The notes under the pieces were generated by a model that was given only the letters and a program-made list of their open reading frames with translations, had not been told where the DNA came from and did no database searches. DNA of 64,000 bases from Winslowiella toletana (GTDB lineage: Bacteria > Pseudomonadota > Gammaproteobacteria > Enterobacterales > Enterobacteriaceae): assembly GCF_017875465.1 (NCBI RefSeq), contig NZ_JAGGMQ010000001.1:2790001-2854000 (forward strand). Direction: 5' to 3'. Position numbers and translations under genes: made by a program. This document shows positions 16,474-25,941 of the stretch, piece after piece (position 1 is the first letter of the stretch; every line of letters starts with the position of its first letter).

Positions 16474-17823
16474 ATGTCGACTCCTTCACGCCAGGCTGGC
16501 GGCTCTATGGATGCCTGGTTCAAAATCTCTGCGCGCGGCAGTACCGTGCGTCAGGAGGTTATTGCTGGCCTCACCACCTTCCTGGCGATGGTCTACTCGG
16601 TGATTGTGGTGCCGGGCATGCTGGGCAAAGCTGGCTTCCCACCAACTGCGGTGTTTGTTTCAACCTGTCTGGTCGCGGGCTTTGGTTCAATTATCATGGG
16701 TTTCTGGGCCAATCTGCCGCTGGCGATCGGTTGCGCCATTTCACTGACGGCGTTTACCGCCTTTAGCCTGGTGCTGGGTCAGCAGATCAGTGTACCGGTG
16801 GCGCTCGGTGCGGTGTTCCTGATGGGGGTGCTGTTTACGGTTATCTCGGCAACCGGCATCCGCGCGTGGATCCTGCGCAACCTGCCGATGGGCGTGGCGC
16901 ACGGCACCGGTGTGGGTATTGGTCTGTTCCTGCTGTTAATCGCCGCTGACGGTGTTGGCCTGGTAGTGAAAAACCCGGCTCCGGGTCTGCCGGTGGCGTT
17001 GGGTAACTTCGCCTCTTTCCCGGTGCTGTTATCGCTGATTGGTCTGGCAGTGATTTTTGGCCTGGAAAAACTGCGCGTGCCGGGCGGCATTTTGCTGACC
17101 ATTATCGCGATTTCAATTATCGGTCTGATTTTTGATCCGGCGGTAAAATACCAGGGGCTGTTTGCCATGCCAAGCCTGAGCGATGCCAATGGCAATTCGC
17201 TGGTATTTAGCCTCGATATTCTCGGCGCGTTAAAACCGGCGGTATTGCCCAGCGTGCTGGCGCTGGTGATGACTGCGGTGTTTGATGCGACCGGCACCAT
17301 CCGTGCGGTGGCGGGTCAGGCTGATCTGCTGGATAAAGACAATCAGATTATCAACGGCGGCAAAGCGCTGACCACTGACTCGGTCAGCAGCATTTTTGCC
17401 GGTCTGGTCGGCTCCTCCCCGGCGGCGGTCTATATTGAATCGGCGGCGGGTACGGCGGCGGGCGGCAAAACCGGTCTGACGGCGATTGTGGTTGGTCTGC
17501 TGTTTATGGTGATTCTGTTTATGTCGCCACTGGCTTACCTGGTTCCGGCTTATGCCACGGCGCCAGCGCTGATGTATGTTGGCCTGCTGATGCTGAGCAA
17601 CGTGTCAAAAATCGATTTCAGCGACTTTGTCGATGCGATGTCCGGTTTACTGGCGGCAGTGTTTATCGTACTGACCTGTAATATCGTTACCGGTATTATG
17701 CTGGGCTTCGGTTCGCTGGTGATTGGCCGTATTTTTGCCGGTGAATGGCGCAAGCTGAACGTCGGCACCGTGGTGATTGCGGTGGCGCTGGTCGCCTTCT
17801 ATGCAGGTGGCTGGGCGATTTAA
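16474..17823 (+). CDS. ghxP: GhxP, guanine/hypoxanthine permease
   Basis: From the ATG at 16474 the protein has 449 residues, the same length as E. coli GhxP (YjcD), and its N-terminus aligns ([19 protein letters not shown]). It belongs to the NCS2/AzgA-like purine permeases, with about 13-14 membrane segments. Landmarks include [35 protein letters not shown] (helix 8 substrate residues) and [16 protein letters not shown] (helix 10). It imports guanine and hypoxanthine with protons. The frame runs on upstream to 16390, but that part covers the PurR site and is not translated. GGGGA precedes the chosen start. Confidence 0.93.
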   Translation: MSTPSRQAGGSMDAWFKISARGSTVRQEVIAGLTTFLAMVYSVIVVPGMLGKAGFPPTAVFVSTCLVAGFGSIIMGFWANLPLAIGCAISLTAFTAFSLVLGQQISVPVALGAVFLMGVLFTVISATGIRAWILRNLPMGVAHGTGVGIGLFLLLIAADGVGLVVKNPAPGLPVALGNFASFPVLLSLIGLAVIFGLEKLRVPGGILLTIIAISIIGLIFDPAVKYQGLFAMPSLSDANGNSLVFSLDILGALKPAVLPSVLALVMTAVFDATGTIRAVAGQADLLDKDNQIINGGKALTTDSVSSIFAGLVGSSPAAVYIESAAGTAAGGKTGLTAIVVGLLFMVILFMSPLAYLVPAYATAPALMYVGLLMLSNVSKIDFSDFVDAMSGLLAAVFIVLTCNIVTGIMLGFGSLVIGRIFAGEWRKLNVGTVVIAVALVAFYAGGWAI

Positions 17824-17835
17824 GCCCGTCACGCT

Positions 17836-17855
17836 GAGGGGAATGGATTCCCCTC
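17836..17855 (+). terminator. Hairpin after ghxP
   Basis: GAGGGGAA and TTCCCCTC pair around TGGA 12 bases after the ghxP stop. There is no T-run, so termination is inferred from position. Confidence 0.45.
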
Positions 17856-18024
17856 TGGTACATCCCGCCGTATATCTGCGCTTTTACGCCAGATTCGTCT
17901 CAATTTTCCCAATCGCACGTCCTGTTTTTAAACCCTCTGCGCTTTTGTTTTACAATGCCCTGAGGCATGTCGTTCCCCATGCCGTTTTACACCGCCTGTT
18001 GGAAGAAGGGGCTACAAAGAAAGC

Positions 18025-19674
18025 ATGGAAATCTTTTTTACAATTCTGATTATGACGCTGGTGGTATCGCTGTCCGGTGTTGCTGCACGTATTATTCCGT
18101 TCCAGATCCCACTGCCGCTGGTGCAAATCGCCGCTGGCGCAATGCTTGCCTGGCCCACCTTTGGTCTGCACGTCGACTTCGATCCTGAACTGTTCCTGGT
18201 GTTGTTTATTCCGCCGCTGCTGTTTGCCGACGGCTGGAAAACGCCCACCAGTGAGTTTATCCACCATGGACGCGAAATTCTCGGGCTGGCATTAGTGCTG
18301 GTGCTGATCACCGTGGTCGGTATCGGGTATCTGATTTACTGGCTGGTGCCGGGCATTCCGTTGATTCCGGCGTTTGCGCTGGCGGCGGTGCTGTCGCCAA
18401 CCGATGCGGTCGCGCTCTCCGGCATTGTCGGCGAAGGGCGGATACCGAAGAAAATTATGTCGATTCTGCAGGGCGAGGCGTTGATGAATGACGCCTCCGG
18501 TCTGGTGTCGCTAAAATTTGCCGTCGCCGTGGCGATGGGCACCATGGTGTTTACCGTTGGCGGCGCCAGTATTGAGTTCGTCAAAGTGGCGATCGGTGGC
18601 CTGCTGGCTGGTGTGGCGGTCTGCTGGCTGTTTGGTAAGTCACTGCGTCTGTTCAGCCGCCTGACCGGTGACGATCCGGCCACGCAAACCGTGCTGCTGC
18701 TGCTGCTGCCGTTTGCCTCGTATCTGATTGCTGAACACCTTGGCGTTTCCGGCATTCTGGCGGCGGTGGCGGCCGGGATGACCATTACCCGTTCCGGGAT
18801 TATGCGACAGGCGCCGCTGGCGATGCGCTTGCGCGCCAACAGCGTCTGGCAGATGCTGGAGTTTGTGTTTAACGGCATGGTGTTCCTGATGCTGGGCCTG
18901 CAGTTGCCGGGTATTCTGGAAACCTCGGTGGCGCAGGCGAATGCCGATCCGAATGTGCAGCTGTGGATGTTGTTTACCGACATTGTGCTGATTTACGCTG
19001 CGCTGATGATTGTGCGCTTTGGCTGGCTGTGGATTATGCAGCGTCTTAGCCGTCGCTTCCTGAAGAAACGCCCGATGGAGTTTGGTAACTACTCCACCCG
19101 TGAACTGTTAATCGCCTCTTTTGCCGGGGTGCGTGGCGCGATTACGCTCGCCGGTGTGTTGTCGATTCCGTTACTGCTGACCAATGGCGAAGAGTTCCCG
19201 GCGCGTTATGAGCTGATTTTCCTCGCCACCGGGGTGATTCTGTTCTCGCTGTTTGTCGGGGTGATTCTGCTGCCGGTTCTGCTGCGTGGCGTGGAGGGCA
19301 TTGATAAGTCGGTACATCGCCATGAGATACAGAACGCCCGCGCGGCAATGGCCGGTGTGGCGATTGAGAGCCTGCATAAGATGGAAGAGCGGCTGGCGGT
19401 CGATACCGAAGAGAATATCGATACCGAGCTGCTGAAAGAGGTGAGTGCGCGTGTGATCGGCAATATGCGTCGGCGTATTGATGGCAAAGAGGATATGGAG
19501 CGTGCGCTGTTTGCGGAAAACCTTGAGCGCCGCTTCCGTTTAACTGCGCTGCGTGCCGAGCGTGCTGAGGTCTACCATCTGCGCGCCACGCAGAAGATCA
19601 GTAATGAAACCATGATGAAGTTGCTGCACGATCTGGATCTGCTGGAAGCACTGCTGGTGGAAAAAGAAGAGTAA
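18025..19674 (+). CDS. yjcE: YjcE, Na+/H+ antiporter (CPA1 family)
   Basis: At 549 residues it is the length of E. coli YjcE. The first 400 residues form about 12 membrane helices with the CPA1 core. This includes PPLLFADGWKTP, AFALAAVLSPTDAVALSGIV and QGEALMNDASGLVSLKFAVA, in which the ND of NDASG is the ion-binding pair. GVRGAITLAGVLSIP lies in the last third. The final 130 residues are a charged cytoplasmic helical tail. It exchanges Na+ or K+ for H+. The ribosome site is weak. Its order after ghxP matches E. coli, and a strong hairpin follows. Confidence 0.92.
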   Translation: MEIFFTILIMTLVVSLSGVAARIIPFQIPLPLVQIAAGAMLAWPTFGLHVDFDPELFLVLFIPPLLFADGWKTPTSEFIHHGREILGLALVLVLITVVGIGYLIYWLVPGIPLIPAFALAAVLSPTDAVALSGIVGEGRIPKKIMSILQGEALMNDASGLVSLKFAVAVAMGTMVFTVGGASIEFVKVAIGGLLAGVAVCWLFGKSLRLFSRLTGDDPATQTVLLLLLPFASYLIAEHLGVSGILAAVAAGMTITRSGIMRQAPLAMRLRANSVWQMLEFVFNGMVFLMLGLQLPGILETSVAQANADPNVQLWMLFTDIVLIYAALMIVRFGWLWIMQRLSRRFLKKRPMEFGNYSTRELLIASFAGVRGAITLAGVLSIPLLLTNGEEFPARYELIFLATGVILFSLFVGVILLPVLLRGVEGIDKSVHRHEIQNARAAMAGVAIESLHKMEERLAVDTEENIDTELLKEVSARVIGNMRRRIDGKEDMERALFAENLERRFRLTALRAERAEVYHLRATQKISNETMMKLLHDLDLLEALLVEKEE

Positions 19675-19680
19675 CAGTGA

Positions 19681-19735
19681 CACGGGCTGCCCCTGCGATG
19701 TTGCAGATATTCTCGCGCAGGGGCTAATGCCCGTG
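19681..19735 (+). terminator. Long two-part hairpin after yjcE
   Basis: CACGGGC/GCCCGTG outer arms and GCCCCTGCG/CGCAGGGGC inner arms form a long stem with a small bulge, starting seven bases after the yjcE stop. ATTAAAAGG follows. It is a likely terminator that also insulates the convergent LuxR gene. Confidence 0.6.
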
Positions 19736-19807
19736 ATTAAAAGGTAAATCGGGCAGCGGGTAAAGATTGGGATGTTAGTCTGACGATTTTTCTCTTTCCC
19801 ATATATT

Positions 19808-20512
19808 TTATTGTTTCTGCTCAACAGGGAAGATTACTAATTTTAAATCGGAAGCCAGTTTTATAGCATGCCTGGCATTAACGGCGCCTAATTTTTTAAC
19901 TATATTTCCCATATGGAATTTAACAGTTGCTACATGTATTCCTGTAGTCATTGAAACTTCTTTATAGGTTTTCCCTGTGCTTACCAAACAAAGAACCTCA
20001 CTTTCTCTCTTTGTGATATTAATGCTGTCTTTAAAATTTCCTTCAAGATTTTCATATAGAGATAATATTTCTTGGTGTGTTTTGACTAACAAAGAGAATA
20101 TTTTTTCTTTGTTTAACAGGGGTTCTTTTTTAATATGCATATCATTGAAGATTGATAGTAGTACCAAATTATTTTTATAGTCGTGAAGTATAAATGTATG
20201 ACCGCTATTGATATTATATTCTTTAGCCTGGAGCATAACTTTATTTGATAGGGCTGTAATTCCCTTATTCCAACGAAAATCTTCTATTCTGGACAGAGAT
20301 CTAACCACTACCGGATCTATCATCTGATGGCTGAATTCAGCATATAGATCAAACCATTCAGAGTGGTTATTTATAATGCAAATGTCAGTTAAGTCTCTCT
20401 TGTTAATTATAAAATAACCAAATTTATATTTTCTTTCTTGTAATAGTGTTTTTTCCAGGCTTGCTTTAATCTTATTATTAATTTCGTCATTTCTGAAAAA
20501 ATTAGAGTTCAC
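19808..20512 (-). CDS. LuxR-type quorum-sensing regulator (orphan/solo)
   Basis: This 234-residue protein has an N-terminal autoinducer-binding domain and a C-terminal LuxR helix-turn-helix (TKRESEVLCLVSTGKTYKEV with VATVKFHMGNIVKKLGA). The acyl-homoserine-lactone pocket residues are present with the spacing of LuxR/TraR: Trp53, Tyr57, Asp66, Pro67 and Trp81 (LuxR numbers 57, 61, 70, 71, 85). It should therefore bind an AHL or related ligand. No luxI synthase is adjacent, so it is a solo receptor or acts with an unlinked synthase. The start is a GTG. The gene is much more AT-rich than its neighbours and interrupts the yjcE-actP order, which suggests horizontal acquisition. Confidence 0.83.
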   Translation of the reverse strand: MNSNFFRNDEINNKIKASLEKTLLQERKYKFGYFIINKRDLTDICIINNHSEWFDLYAEFSHQMIDPVVVRSLSRIEDFRWNKGITALSNKVMLQAKEYNINSGHTFILHDYKNNLVLLSIFNDMHIKKEPLLNKEKIFSLLVKTHQEILSLYENLEGNFKDSINITKRESEVLCLVSTGKTYKEVSMTTGIHVATVKFHMGNIVKKLGAVNARHAIKLASDLKLVIFPVEQKQ

Positions 20513-20963
20513 CTTTTTCTCTCTTTAAAAAATAAGTTGGGTGATAATAAATAATATAATATAATATCTTTTAAATTGTTATTTGTTTCGTGTCAAGTAA
20601 ATATTTACTGTTGATCTATGAGATAAGTTTTTCCTGTTTTTTATATGAAAATGGCACTGACCAGAAAAATAAACAGATGCAGGGAAATTATGGGAATAGC
20701 TGTATTAGGCGTTTTTAGATATCTTGTTTTGATAAAAATTTCATTAATTTCATCTGTTAACGGCCTTTGTATAAGGGCTGTTTCGTATTTTTTGGTAAAT
20801 GCACCAAAAGGTTTCGAATGTGGCGTCGAAGCGGTTTTTACCAGATGAAACTGACCGATAAGCGACTTTATCATTTTCAGTGCCCTATCCCTCTCGAATA
20901 GATTTCAGCGGTTTTCAGATCAATCAATAAAGCGAGCGTTAGCAAGCTCTCCTGCAGAAAAAT
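20513..20963. other. AT-rich intergenic region, no secure gene
   Basis: These 451 bases lie between the LuxR promoter side and the end of the LysR gene. Two opposed frames of 67 and 77 codons overlap here (20641-20874), but neither has a ribosome site or a recognisable family. The GC content changes near 20880, which may mark the edge of an inserted segment carrying the LuxR gene. Confidence 0.4.
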
Positions 20964-21866
20964 TTACACCGATAATGTCGGCGCTTCCCCCGGCCAGAAC
21001 TCACGACAGCAGCTGATCCATGCCTGCGCACTGCGCGATAAATAGCTGCCTTCACGCCAGATCAATCCCAGTTTCCACTCCAGATCCGACTCCAGCGGCA
21101 GCCACAGCAGTAACTGTTTATCCAGTCGCTGACAGATTGGCTCCGGAAGAATCGCTACGCCCATTCCCGCCTGCACCATTGCCGCCAGAAAATCCCACTG
21201 ACCGCTGCGTACCGCAATCTGTGGGGTAAATCCGCTGCGCTGGAAAGCGCGCATTAACTGACGATTGAGTGAGAACTCTTCGTTGTAGATCAGGATCGGA
21301 TGTTCGGCCAGTTCCGCCAGCGCGACGCTGCTGCGGCTCAGCCACTGTGCGCTGCGCGGCACCAGCACACACAGCGGATGGCTCATCAGCGGCAGAATAT
21401 TCAGCGACACCTCTTCCGCCAGCGGCAGGGCGGTCAGGGCTAAATCCAGGCTGCCGGACTGCACCGCCTGCTGCACCGTCAGGCCGCCAGACTCCGAGAT
21501 TTTCAATTCGATGCCGGGATAGCGCTGGCGAAAAGCGGAAATTGAACCGGCGATCTGCATGCCGACCATCGGCGGGATCCCCAGCCGCAGTTCACCGGTT
21601 TTCAGTTCATTGATATCACTGATTTCCGTCTCCAGCTGCTTAAACTCCTGCAAAATCGTCTGTCCGCGTTGATATACTGCCTGGCCGCTGTCGGTGAGAT
21701 GCAGCTTGCGTCCTTCACGGATCAGCAGGGTGCAATCCAGCTCCTGCTCCAGCTGGCGCAGCATTTTGCTGATGGTCGGTTGGGTGACAAACAGCTTCTC
21801 CGCCGCACGGGTAAAGCTTTGCTGGCGTACCACTTCAACAAAATAGCGCAGCGCTCTGACGTCCAT
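20964..21866 (-). CDS. cidR: LysR-family regulator, probable CidR
   Basis: This is a 300-residue LysR-type regulator. The N-terminal winged helix is MDVRALRYFVEVVRQQSFTRAAEKLFVTQPTISKMLRQLE. The effector-binding domain begins near GELRLGIPPMVG. It is divergent from a cidA/cidB pair across 103 bases, the same arrangement as CidR (YwbI) with cidAB in Bacillus. It probably activates cidAB in response to acetate or overflow carbon metabolism; nearby acs and actP fit that idea but do not prove it. AAGGA precedes the ATG. Confidence 0.78.
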   Translation of the reverse strand: MDVRALRYFVEVVRQQSFTRAAEKLFVTQPTISKMLRQLEQELDCTLLIREGRKLHLTDSGQAVYQRGQTILQEFKQLETEISDINELKTGELRLGIPPMVGMQIAGSISAFRQRYPGIELKISESGGLTVQQAVQSGSLDLALTALPLAEEVSLNILPLMSHPLCVLVPRSAQWLSRSSVALAELAEHPILIYNEEFSLNRQLMRAFQRSGFTPQIAVRSGQWDFLAAMVQAGMGVAILPEPICQRLDKQLLLWLPLESDLEWKLGLIWREGSYLSRSAQAWISCCREFWPGEAPTLSV

Positions 21867-21893
21867 AAAACATTCCTTTAAGGCATAGTTTTA

Positions 21894-21908
21894 ATGATTT
21901 TAATTCAT
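21894..21908. promoter_or_regulatory. Candidate LysR-type operator (T-N11-A)
   Basis: ATGATTTTAATTCAT has the LysR-type T-N11-A form with ATGA/TCAT ends. It lies midway between divergent cidR and cidA. This is inferred only from shape and position. Confidence 0.4.
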
Positions 21909-21969
21909 TTCTTTCACTGTTTGTCACTGATTTATACTAACAGCGCTGAATTCTTACGAGGAAACGATC

Positions 21970-22398
21970 ATGGCGTTGGCACTGCAGCCGCAGGGCGCGG
22001 GAAGACTGCAACGTTTACAGGTACCGCTACAGGTGGCGCTTTATGCCGGGATGTTTATTGCATCGGAGCAACTGGTGGAGTGGCTGCATCTGCCGCTGCC
22101 AGCCAATATCGTTGGTATGCTGTTGTTACTGGCGCTGATTATGCTGCGCGTGCTGCCGCTGGACTGGGTGCGCGCGGGATCCAAATGGCTGCTGGCCGAA
22201 ATGCTGCTGTTCTTTGTCCCGGCGGTGGTGGCGGTAATTAATTACTCGCAGCTGCTGCGCGTCGAAGGCTGGCGTATCTGCCTGGTGATCGCCATCAGTA
22301 CCATTCTGGTGCTGGCTTCTACCGCGCTGGTGGTGGACAGGGTGTATCGCTTTGAAATCTGGCTGGCGCAACGTAAGCAGGCGCGCCGCGATGAGTGA
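21970..22398 (+). CDS. cidA: CidA/LrgA family holin-like protein
   Basis: This 142-residue protein has four predicted membrane helices. The family core is LYAGMFIASEQLVEWLHLPLPANIVGMLLLL and SKWLLAEMLLFFVPAVVAV; the latter is closer to CidA than to LrgA. CidA-type proteins form membrane channels together with CidB and have been linked to murein hydrolase control, cell lysis and, more recently, pyruvate or overflow-metabolite transport. AGGA precedes the ATG. The stop overlaps the cidB start by eight bases, indicating coupling. Confidence 0.83.
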   Translation: MALALQPQGAGRLQRLQVPLQVALYAGMFIASEQLVEWLHLPLPANIVGMLLLLALIMLRVLPLDWVRAGSKWLLAEMLLFFVPAVVAVINYSQLLRVEGWRICLVIAISTILVLASTALVVDRVYRFEIWLAQRKQARRDE

Positions 22399-23089
22399 TT
22401 TTATCGTCAGCATGCTGTGCCTGATCGCCACCCTGCTGATCTACTTCCTGAATAAGCGCCTGTATCGCCGCTGGCATAAGCTGCTGCTGATGCCGCTGGT
22501 GATGACGCCGATGGTACTGGTGGCGCTGCTGATCGTGACGCATATCTCCTGGCAGGACTATATTGGCGAGAGCCACTGGCTGTTATGGCTGCTGGGTCCG
22601 GCGACCTTGGCCTTCGCCGTGCCGGTATATGAAAATATGACGATTATCCGTCGTCACTGGATGTCGCTGAGCGCTGGCGTGATTACCGCCACCACAGTGG
22701 CGGTGTGCAGTTCGGTGTGGCTGGCGCGTCTGCTGACGCTGCCGGAGGAGATTCAGCGCAGTCTGGCGGTGCGTTCGATCACCACGCCTTTTGCGCTGGC
22801 GGCGGCGAAGCAGCTTGGCGGTCAGCCGGATCTGGTGGCGCTGTTTGTGGTGATTACCGGGGTGTTTGGCATGGCGATTGGCGACCTGTTGTTTATCCGC
22901 CTGGCGGTGAAACAGGGACTGGCAAAAGGCGCCGGACTGGGGGCGGCCTCCCATGGCGCAGGTACTGCCAAAGCCTACGAAATGGGCCAGCAGGAGGGAG
23001 TGGTGTCCAGCCTGGTAATGATGCTGTCGGGCGTCGTGACGGTGGTTATTGCACCGGCAATCGGCCATATTATGTGGGCGACGATTTAG
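22391..23089 (+). CDS. cidB: CidB/LrgB family membrane protein
   Basis: The start at 22391 gives a 232-residue protein, close to the 231 of E. coli YohK, and overlaps the cidA stop (ATGAGTGA). It has about six to seven helices, with the LrgB signatures AVPVYENMTIIRRHW, VRSITTPFALAAAKQLGG and GAASHGAGTAKAYEMGQQEG. It works with CidA as a two-component membrane system. An earlier ATG at 22352 lies deep inside cidA and is rejected. Confidence 0.85.
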   Translation: MSDFIVSMLCLIATLLIYFLNKRLYRRWHKLLLMPLVMTPMVLVALLIVTHISWQDYIGESHWLLWLLGPATLAFAVPVYENMTIIRRHWMSLSAGVITATTVAVCSSVWLARLLTLPEEIQRSLAVRSITTPFALAAAKQLGGQPDLVALFVVITGVFGMAIGDLLFIRLAVKQGLAKGAGLGAASHGAGTAKAYEMGQQEGVVSSLVMMLSGVVTVVIAPAIGHIMWATI

Positions 23090-23094
23090 CCTGA

Positions 23095-23110
23095 GTAAGT
23101 GATCACTTAC
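23095..23110. other. 16-bp perfect palindrome after cidB
   Basis: GTAAGTGATCACTTAC starts six bases after the cidB stop. It lacks a loop and T-run, so it looks more like a protein-binding site (perhaps for the downstream porin) than a terminator. Confidence 0.35.
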
Positions 23111-23225
23111 CTGACGCAGCGCAAAGTATCGTATATCCGGTTGTTAATTGGTTTTTTTTTCGTTTACCATTCCCCCTCGAAAATTAGTCAGTAAACGATA
23201 AGCCAGTTCACCATGGAGTTTGGCA

Positions 23226-23768
23226 ATGAATAAAATTATTTTAAGCAGTGGCGTAGCGATGTTGTTGTTAGCGGGTTCAGCCCAGGCAATCGAAGGTGGT
23301 GTTGATGTGGGTGAGCACTACACCAACCTGAATGTCGGCCTGGGAACCACCACGCCAGGTCTGAGCCTGTCAGGTAACTGGATGCGCAGCGATCACGACG
23401 GCAGCGTGTCCGGTGTTGGCCTTGGTTATAACATTGAAGTCGGTTCGGTGTTTTTATCCCCCGGCGTAAAAGCGATGTTTATCAGCCCGCAAGATGCGAA
23501 AGACGGTTATGCCGTAGCCGTTGGCGGCGGTGTGCAGCTGCCGGTCACTAAAATGCTGGGTGTGTATGGTGAATACTATTACTCACCAGATTCATTCTCC
23601 AGCCGTATCGACAGCTATCAGGAGGCGTCGGCTGGCCTGAGCTTCACCCCGATTTCGCTGCTTAATCTGCGTGTGGGTTACAAATATCTGGCGCTCGACG
23701 GCAAAGATGGTCGTAAAGACAATGTACTGGCCGATGGCCCGTATATCGGTGGTTCAGTGCGTTTCTGA
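23226..23768 (+). CDS. YfaZ-family outer-membrane protein
   Basis: The mature protein is a small outer-membrane beta-barrel of the YfaZ family. A Sec signal peptide (MNKIILSSGVAMLLLAGSAQA) is followed by alternating strands rich in Gly and aromatics (VSGVGLGYNIEVGSVFLSPG, GVYGEYYYSPD). The terminal strand ends YIGGSVRF with the C-terminal Phe needed for outer-membrane assembly. The ATG at 23226 (180 aa) has GGAG seven bases upstream; an in-frame TTG two codons earlier is less likely. The substrate is unknown. A strong terminator follows. E. coli carries yfaZ elsewhere, so its position here is a rearrangement. Confidence 0.82.
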   Translation: MNKIILSSGVAMLLLAGSAQAIEGGVDVGEHYTNLNVGLGTTTPGLSLSGNWMRSDHDGSVSGVGLGYNIEVGSVFLSPGVKAMFISPQDAKDGYAVAVGGGVQLPVTKMLGVYGEYYYSPDSFSSRIDSYQEASAGLSFTPISLLNLRVGYKYLALDGKDGRKDNVLADGPYIGGSVRF

Positions 23769-23791
23769 TTTGCGCAGCGATTCATTCTGAG

Positions 23792-23824
23792 AAAGCCGGG
23801 CAATCAGATTGCCCGGCTTTTTTT
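23792..23824. terminator. Strong intrinsic terminator between yfaZ-like gene and actP
   Basis: A 13-bp perfect stem (AAAGCCGGGCAAT with its complement, loop CAG) is followed by a run of T on the plus strand and A-flanked on the other. It can serve both convergent genes. Confidence 0.88.
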
Positions 23825-23833
23825 ATCGCCTTA

Positions 23834-25495
23834 TCAATGCGCTTTGCTGCTCTGCTCAATACCCAAACCGGTTTGCGAACGGACAAACTGCGCCGGGAAC
23901 AGTTTGCGTTCTGCGGCACCTTCAGCCGACTTATCGGTAATGGAGAACGCCCAGATGCCGATAAAGGCTACCAGCATTGAGAACAGCGCCGGATACTCGT
24001 AAGGGAAGATGGCTTGCTGATTGCCTAACACCTGCACCCATACCGTCGGGCCGAGGATCATCAGAATCACCGCCGTCAGCAGGCCAAGCCAGCCGCCAAC
24101 CATGGCGCCGCGTGTGGTCAGTTTTGACCAGTACATCGACAGTAAAATAATCGGGAAGTTACAGCTGGCGGCGATTGAGAAGGCCAGTCCCACCATAAAG
24201 GCGATATTTTGCTTCTCAAACATTATCCCCAGCAGAATGGCCACGATACCGAGGATCACTACCGTGATTTTCGATGCTCTTAGCTCTTCACGCTCGGTAG
24301 CATGACCTTTGCGGAATACGCTGGCATACAGATCGTGGGAGACCGCCGAGGCGCCCGCCAGCGTCAGACCGGCGACCACCGCCAGAATGGTGGCGAAGGC
24401 GACGGCAGAGATAAAACCAAGGAACAGACTACCGCCCACCGCATTAGCCAGATGCACGGCCGCCATATTATTGCCGCCAATCAGCATGCCGGATGCATCT
24501 TTAAATGCCGGATTCGCGCCGACCAGCAGAATGGCGCCAAAACCGATAATAAACGTCAGGAAGTAGAAGTAGCCCATAAAGCCGGTGGCGTACAGCACGC
24601 TTTTACGCGCTTCCTTCGCATCATTAACGGTAAAGAAACGCATCAGAATATGCGGCAAACCGGCGGTGCCAAACATCAGCCCCAGACCCAGCGATAACGC
24701 GGAAATCGGATCGTGCACCAGTCCGCCCGGTCGCATAATTTCCTGGCCTTTCGGGTGTACCGCCATCGCTTCAGTAAACAGCGTATTAAAGCTGAAACCG
24801 ACGGTTTTCATCACCATAATTGCCATAAAACTGGCGCCAAACAGCAGCAGCACTGCTTTGATAATCTGTACCCAGGTGGTGGCCAGCATGCCGCCAAACA
24901 GGACATACATCACCATCAGAATGCCGACCAGCACCACGGCGATATGGTAATCCAGCCCAAACAGCAGCTGAATCAGCTTACCGGCGCCAACCATCTGCGC
25001 AATCAGATACAGCGCTACCACCACCAGTGAACCACAGGCGGAAAGAGAGCGAATCGGTTTCTGTTTCAGGCGATAAGACGCGACATCGGCAAAGGTGTAG
25101 CGACCAAGATTACGCAGTCTTTCCGCAATCACAAACAGGATAATCGGCCAGCCGACGAGGAAGCCAAGCGAGTAGATTAAGCCATCGTAACCTGAGGTGT
25201 AGACCAGCGCCGAAATACCAAGGAAAGAGGCGGCCGACATATAGTCACCGGCTATCGCCAGGCCGTTCTGAAAGCCGGTGATATTGCCACCCGCGGTATA
25301 GTAATCACTGCGCGTGCGCGTGCGTTTGGCTGCCCAGTATGTGATGCCGAGGGTGGCGGCAACAAACACCAGGAACATAATGATCGCTTCGTAGTTAGTG
25401 GGCTGCTGCTTTACCGCGCCGGTGAGGGCATCGGCGGCCAGCGATGAGAGAGGGAGCAGCGCTAATGCTGCCAGCAGTGCATAACGCGCTTTCAT
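23834..25495 (-). CDS. actP: ActP, acetate/glyoxylate:cation symporter
   Basis: The 553-residue protein matches E. coli ActP (549) of the sodium:solute symporter family. It has an N-terminal signal-like segment and about 13 helices. Core regions include [54 protein letters not shown] and [16 protein letters not shown]. It imports acetate and glyoxylate at low concentration. It overlaps yjcH by four bases (ATGA-type) and follows acs and yjcH in one operon, so uptake and activation of acetate are produced together. Confidence 0.94.
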   Translation of the reverse strand: MKARYALLAALALLPLSSLAADALTGAVKQQPTNYEAIIMFLVFVAATLGITYWAAKRTRTRSDYYTAGGNITGFQNGLAIAGDYMSAASFLGISALVYTSGYDGLIYSLGFLVGWPIILFVIAERLRNLGRYTFADVASYRLKQKPIRSLSACGSLVVVALYLIAQMVGAGKLIQLLFGLDYHIAVVLVGILMVMYVLFGGMLATTWVQIIKAVLLLFGASFMAIMVMKTVGFSFNTLFTEAMAVHPKGQEIMRPGGLVHDPISALSLGLGLMFGTAGLPHILMRFFTVNDAKEARKSVLYATGFMGYFYFLTFIIGFGAILLVGANPAFKDASGMLIGGNNMAAVHLANAVGGSLFLGFISAVAFATILAVVAGLTLAGASAVSHDLYASVFRKGHATEREELRASKITVVILGIVAILLGIMFEKQNIAFMVGLAFSIAASCNFPIILLSMYWSKLTTRGAMVGGWLGLLTAVILMILGPTVWVQVLGNQQAIFPYEYPALFSMLVAFIGIWAFSITDKSAEGAAERKLFPAQFVRSQTGLGIEQSSKAH

Positions 25496-25806
25496 CCTTT
25501 TACCTCGCTGAGAATCTGTTTGGTCATACGTTCAAATTCGCCATTGGCGCGCCAGACGTAAATTGCCGTGAGTACAAATGAGATCACGATTAACCCGACA
25601 CCAATCGGAATGCCGCGGGTGACATTGGTGCCTTCATACAGCGGGGTGCCTAGCCAGTTGGGGGCAAAGGCGATAAGCAGAATAAAACCGACGTAAAGCA
25701 CGAGCATAATGACGGAGAGTAGCAGGGCGAAAGCCTGGCGCTTGCGCACCAGTTCTTTAAAACGCGCACTGTTTTCGATCCGCTGATAAATAACGTCATT
25801 CATCAC
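25492..25806 (-). CDS. yjcH: YjcH, DUF485 membrane protein of the acs operon
   Basis: This small inner-membrane protein of 104 residues has two helices ([22 protein letters not shown] and [21 protein letters not shown]). It begins with the family lead [23 protein letters not shown]485 proteins are nearly always encoded just upstream of an ActP-type symporter and may assist it. It sits between acs and actP exactly as in E. coli. Confidence 0.93.
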   Translation of the reverse strand: MMNDVIYQRIENSARFKELVRKRQAFALLLSVIMLVLYVGFILLIAFAPNWLGTPLYEGTNVTRGIPIGVGLIVISFVLTAIYVWRANGEFERMTKQILSEVKG

Positions 25807-25914
25807 AGCATCTCCAGAGTAGGTGAGAGGCTATCTTGCTGGTCAGACAATGACTGCGCCGATAGCCCCTCCTGAACAGGGCATTTGTTATTATTTTAAA
25901 ATCGGGATCCAACA

Positions 25915-25933
25915 CCCTCCCGTCACGGGAGGG
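25915..25933 (-). other. Hairpin in the acs-yjcH gap
   Basis: CCCTCCCG and CGGGAGGG pair around TCA just after the acs stop. It may stabilise the acs mRNA 3' end or attenuate read-through into yjcH-actP, the role palindromes have at this place in E. coli. This is inferred from position. Confidence 0.4.
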
Positions 25934-25941
25934 GGTAAAAC

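Noticed and set aside
20641..20874. Two overlapping opposed frames (67 and 77 codons)
   Set aside because: Neither has a ribosome site or a known family, and each is the shadow of the other. Possible repeat or remnant DNA, but not supportable as a gene.
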